From Aliiroseovarius sp. M344 (GTDB taxonomy: Bacteria; Pseudomonadota; Alphaproteobacteria; Rhodobacterales; Rhodobacteraceae), in assembly GCF_025140835.1 (NCBI RefSeq), contig NZ_CP081154.1, positions 62,001-126,000 on the forward strand: a stretch of DNA of 64,000 nucleotides, given 5' to 3'. Under the pieces are notes generated by a model. The model did no database searches. It was given only the letters and a program-made list of their open reading frames with translations, and was not told the origin of the DNA. Numbering within the stretch: the stretch's first letter is position 1; every line of letters starts with the position of its first letter. The position numbers and the translations under genes are program-made. Positions 61,250 through 64,000 of the stretch are shown here, one piece after another.

Positions 61250-63157
61250 TTACGCTTTCGGTTTCACGAACATCCGACCGCGCATCTCCATGTGAAGTGC
61301 GTGGCAGAACCACTGGCAGTAATACCAGTAAACGCCCGGTTTCGCGGCTGTGAACGTGACCGAGGCTGTCGCCTGCGGCCCGATCTCGATCGCGACGCCA
61401 TGGTTGTTCATGGTGAAGCCGTGGGTCAGGTCATCAATGTCATCCAAGTTGGTGATGATCACTGTCACCTCGTCGCCCTCGGTCACCTCGAACGTCTCAA
61501 GCGAGAAGGTCGGCGCTTGGCTCGACATGTAAACACGGACTTTGTTTCCATCACGAATGACAGTGTCCATATAGTCGTCGATATCAACCCCATCAGCTTC
61601 CGCCTGTGCGCGGGTCGCGGCCCACATCGGATCGTTACGATCCCAGACGTCTTTCGGGTTCACGATGTCACGACGCACGATGATCGAGTCATGCGGTTCG
61701 GCGAAGGTCGGACCGTCGTGAACCACTTTCATATCATCTGTCGAGATATCGATGACCTGCTCGTTCTCAGGTTTCAGCGGACCCACATTCAGGAACCGGT
61801 CTTTCGAGAACTTGTTCATCGAAATCAACCACTTGCCGTCTGCTTCCTTGGTTTCACCCATCGAAGTCGAGTTGTGACCGGGCTGATAATGCACGTCCAC
61901 CTTCGAGATGATCGGATCGACATCAGCGCCGTTATGGGCTTCGATTGCCTTCTCGATGTTCCATTTCACCACCTGGCTGTCCAGGAACAGCGTGGTGAAG
62001 GCGTTACCCTGACCGTCATAGGCAGTGTGTAGCGGGCCAAGACCAAGCTCAGGCTCGGCAACAACACAAGACCGCGGATCGGCATCGCTTTCAAACAACG
62101 CGTCCATTTTGGTCACGTCCAGAATCGAACAGGTCGGCGACAGCTTGCCGTTGATCACGACGTGCTTCATGTCGGGCGCGGTGTTGACGCCGTGCGGGCT
62201 GTTCGGGATCGGAACATAGCGCGTGTATTTCTTGTTCTGACCCTTACGGCCGTCGATCACTTTGACGCCGTTCATTTCGGTGAAATCACCTGCGGCGATG
62301 CCGGCTTCGATTTCGGCAAGGTTGAAGATGACAACGTGATCCAGTTCGTTCTCGGTCATCTCGGCCAGGTTCATACCCATTTCCGAGTTGTACGAGGTCG
62401 AGTAGGCATATTTGCCCTGATAGTCACAATCGGTGTTATCAAGGTTGCCCGAGACCATGACCTGCCACGAGATTTCCATCGTGTCACCGTCAAGTGCTGT
62501 GAAGAAGTTCACATACTTATCGGGCTCGTCCAGGATCGATCCGTCATTGACGATCGGTGTTTCGTCTTCACCGTTGGCAAATACGTAACCGGTGCGCGGG
62601 AATTTCTGCGGACGCAGGCCGTGGATGGCTTTTGCGTTCGGAATTTCCACGATCTTGTCAGGCTTCATCACGTCGCAGCGCACGCGTGCCACACGGGTGT
62701 TGGCCTTGTCGTTCATGAACAAGTAACGACCGTCATAGGTGCCATCGGTGAACGACATGTGCGGGTGGTGAAGGTCGCCATTGTCATGCACGCGCTTGCC
62801 ATTGGCGGCCAGGAACGCTTTGGTTTCGGGCAACATGCCGTCTTCAAAGATTTTGATGCTTTCGTTGGTCTGGCCCCAGCCTGTGGCCGAGCAGCGGTTG
62901 AACACGGGAACCCGCATCAGCTCGCGCATCGACGGGAAACCGAGGATACGCAGCTCGCCGGCCTGACCTGACGACCAGAAACCGTAATATTCGTCCAGCT
63001 CGCCGGGTGCAAGCTCGGTTGAACCCGCAGCACGTGCCGGGGTCGCCGTCATCATCGAACCACCGATACCGCCGGTGCCGGCGACGACCGCAGTGGTAGC
63101 GGCAGCCCCCAACATGCCCCGACGGGTCATGGATAGGTTTTTCGTTTCTTCGGTCAT
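61250..63157 (-). CDS. nosZ: NosZ, nitrous-oxide reductase (Tat-exported)
   Basis: A 635-residue periplasmic copper enzyme that reduces N2O to N2. A Tat signal peptide ([18 protein letters not shown]) marks the clade-I type. The N-terminal propeller holds the CuZ ligands, visible in DLHHPHMSF and further His residues ([24 protein letters not shown]). The C-terminal cupredoxin domain carries the CuA motif [14 protein letters not shown]. Start ATG at 63157 has AAGGAGGT seven to fourteen nt upstream; an earlier ATG at 63175 is less likely. Requires NosDFYL for copper and NosR/X for electron flow. Confidence 0.97.
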   Translation of the reverse strand: MTEETKNLSMTRRGMLGAAATTAVVAGTGGIGGSMMTATPARAAGSTELAPGELDEYYGFWSSGQAGELRILGFPSMRELMRVPVFNRCSATGWGQTNESIKIFEDGMLPETKAFLAANGKRVHDNGDLHHPHMSFTDGTYDGRYLFMNDKANTRVARVRCDVMKPDKIVEIPNAKAIHGLRPQKFPRTGYVFANGEDETPIVNDGSILDEPDKYVNFFTALDGDTMEISWQVMVSGNLDNTDCDYQGKYAYSTSYNSEMGMNLAEMTENELDHVVIFNLAEIEAGIAAGDFTEMNGVKVIDGRKGQNKKYTRYVPIPNSPHGVNTAPDMKHVVINGKLSPTCSILDVTKMDALFESDADPRSCVVAEPELGLGPLHTAYDGQGNAFTTLFLDSQVVKWNIEKAIEAHNGADVDPIISKVDVHYQPGHNSTSMGETKEADGKWLISMNKFSKDRFLNVGPLKPENEQVIDISTDDMKVVHDGPTFAEPHDSIIVRRDIVNPKDVWDRNDPMWAATRAQAEADGVDIDDYMDTVIRDGNKVRVYMSSQAPTFSLETFEVTEGDEVTVIITNLDDIDDLTHGFTMNNHGVAIEIGPQATASVTFTAAKPGVYWYYCQWFCHALHMEMRGRMFVKPKA

Positions 63158-63180
63158 TGGTTTTACCTCCTTCAAGGAAT

Positions 63181-64000
63181 TTATGACGTCTTGGCGTTAG
63201 GGTGATTAGCCGGTGGGTTTTTTGGCGGGATATTCAGGTCCGCCACGCCGGTTTTTGCGCGCCGCTTGATCTTGCGGATCACAACCGGACATTTGTCGGC
63301 CGACTGATACAGAACCTGACAATGCAGGCAGTCGACACACTCGTTGGGATTGATCTCGCCTGTTGGATGAATGGCCTGAACGGGGCATTCATTGGCACAG
63401 GTCTGACAGGGATTGCCGCATTCGTGATAGCGTTTCAGCCAATCAAACATGCGGATACGGGCCGGAATTGCCAATGCGCCGCCCAGCGGGCACACATAAC
63501 GGCAATAGAACCGTTCAACGAACAGGTTTGCGACGATAATCGCGACCGCAAAGACCACGAAGGGCCAGTCGCGCACGAATTTCAGGATGATCGCGGTCTT
63601 GAACGGCTCAACCTCGGCATAGGTTTCAGCCATCGAAAGCGACACCATGCTCAGCCCAAACAGGCCGAAGAAGATCATGTATTTCAGCGGCCACAGGCGT
63701 TCATGCAGCCCCCAAGGCAGGGTCCATTGCGGCACCTTGAACGCCCGCGCGATGCGGTTCGTCAGCTCTTGCAGCGCACCGAACGGGCACAGCCAGCCAC
63801 AATAGGCCCCACGGCCCCAGAACACCAAAGCGGCCGCGACAGCGAACCACTGGATGAACACCAGCGGGTCCATAAGGAACGCGTCCCAGGTGAAACCACT
63901 GCGCAAACTGTTGATCAACGCCAACAGGTTCACCACCGACAGCTGCGCATTGGCATACCAGCCAAGGAAGAACAGCGTGAAGGTCAGGAACCCCATGCGG
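63181..64000 (-). CDS. nosR: NosR, membrane flavo-iron-sulfur protein (C-terminal part; 5' end outside window)
   Basis: The last ~270 codons of NosR, which feeds electrons to NosZ and regulates the operon. Visible: membrane spans ([33 protein letters not shown]), the polyferredoxin-type [14 protein letters not shown] and [15 protein letters not shown] segments, and two 4Fe-4S motifs ([15 protein letters not shown] and [11 protein letters not shown]). The frame is open past the ATG at 63996, so the gene continues beyond the right edge with its periplasmic FMN domain. Ends 23 nt before nosZ. Confidence 0.95.
   Translation of the reverse strand, partial: RMGFLTFTLFFLGWYANAQLSVVNLLALINSLRSGFTWDAFLMDPLVFIQWFAVAAALVFWGRGAYCGWLCPFGALQELTNRIARAFKVPQWTLPWGLHERLWPLKYMIFFGLFGLSMVSLSMAETYAEVEPFKTAIILKFVRDWPFVVFAVAIIVANLFVERFYCRYVCPLGGALAIPARIRMFDWLKRYHECGNPCQTCANECPVQAIHPTGEINPNECVDCLHCQVLYQSADKCPVVIRKIKRRAKTGVADLNIPPKNPPANHPNAKTS

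Noticed and set aside
62162..62971. 269-codon frame opposite nosZ
   Set aside because: Antisense of a highly conserved enzyme; no ribosome site.
1..64000. tRNA, rRNA or riboswitch genes
   Set aside because: I looked for cloverleaf-like ends and conserved rRNA words in the gaps and saw none; gaps are short and mostly IS ends.

Overview
The window reads as accessory plus chromosomal DNA of a marine Alphaproteobacterium of the Rhodobacteraceae (roseobacter-like). This is inferred from the protein style, the Tat-exported clade-I-type nitrous oxide reductase with a nosRZDFYLX order, the ScpB-like and ArdC genes common on rhodobacterial accessory replicons, and the moderately high GC of the right half. 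Species cannot be named from the sequence alone.

Layout. (1) 1-11.7 kb: the 3' part of a hybrid NRPS-PKS megasynthase (A-PCP-KS-AT-ACP-aminotransferase-C-A-PCP-TE), a translationally coupled Sfp-type phosphopantetheinyl transferase, a degenerate CPBP-like membrane protein and a SAM methyltransferase. This is a secondary-metabolite cluster making a short product with a beta-amino (possibly 3,4-diamino) unit. (2) 11.7-22.9 kb: an insertion-sequence graveyard bounded by a perfect 36-bp direct repeat. It holds two IS3-family elements, an IS3/IS66 junction, a complete IS21-family element with a 6-bp target duplication and an IS1182-type fragment. Between them lie a GNAT-like gene, a DegT-type aminotransferase, a FemAB-like acyltransferase and a second DegT-type aminotransferase cut off by the IS1182 fragment. 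(3) 22.9-30.2 kb: plasmid or island maintenance genes: an ScpB-like gene, an AbrB/Doc toxin-antitoxin pair with a near-consensus promoter, HipB/HipA with two operator-like palindromes one 31-bp step apart, ArdC, a TPR-like protein, a chorismate-mutase-like protein and a remnant of a larger gene. (4) 30.2-35.5 kb: a Tn3-family transposon with near-perfect 40-bp ends, an IS481 fragment and another IS3-family element.

(5) 35.6-51.0 kb: a large glycan-type cluster of glycosyltransferases (two GT61/DUF563, one GT90/CAP10, two GT2-like, two GT-A DXD types) and methyltransferase domains. It has two bifunctional fusions (FkbM-GT61 and GT2-methyltransferase), a serine hydrolase, and a tightly overlapping trio: an unrecognised 479-residue protein, a LamG-like protein and a sulfatase fused to RTX calcium-binding repeats. 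No polymerase, flippase or ABC exporter is visible, so this looks like an unusual surface or secreted glycan pathway. (6) 51.3-56.8 kb: tamA-tamB, the outer-membrane translocation and assembly module. (7) 56.9-64 kb: the nos operon on the minus strand (nosR partial at the right edge, then Z, D, F, Y, L, X), which reduces N2O to N2.

Working together: the PPTase arms the carrier domains of the megasynthase. The toxin-antitoxin, ArdC and transposon genes mark region 2-4 as mobile DNA. The glycan genes probably build, modify and trim one polysaccharide or glycoconjugate. The nos genes form one coupled transcription unit with ATGA-type overlaps.
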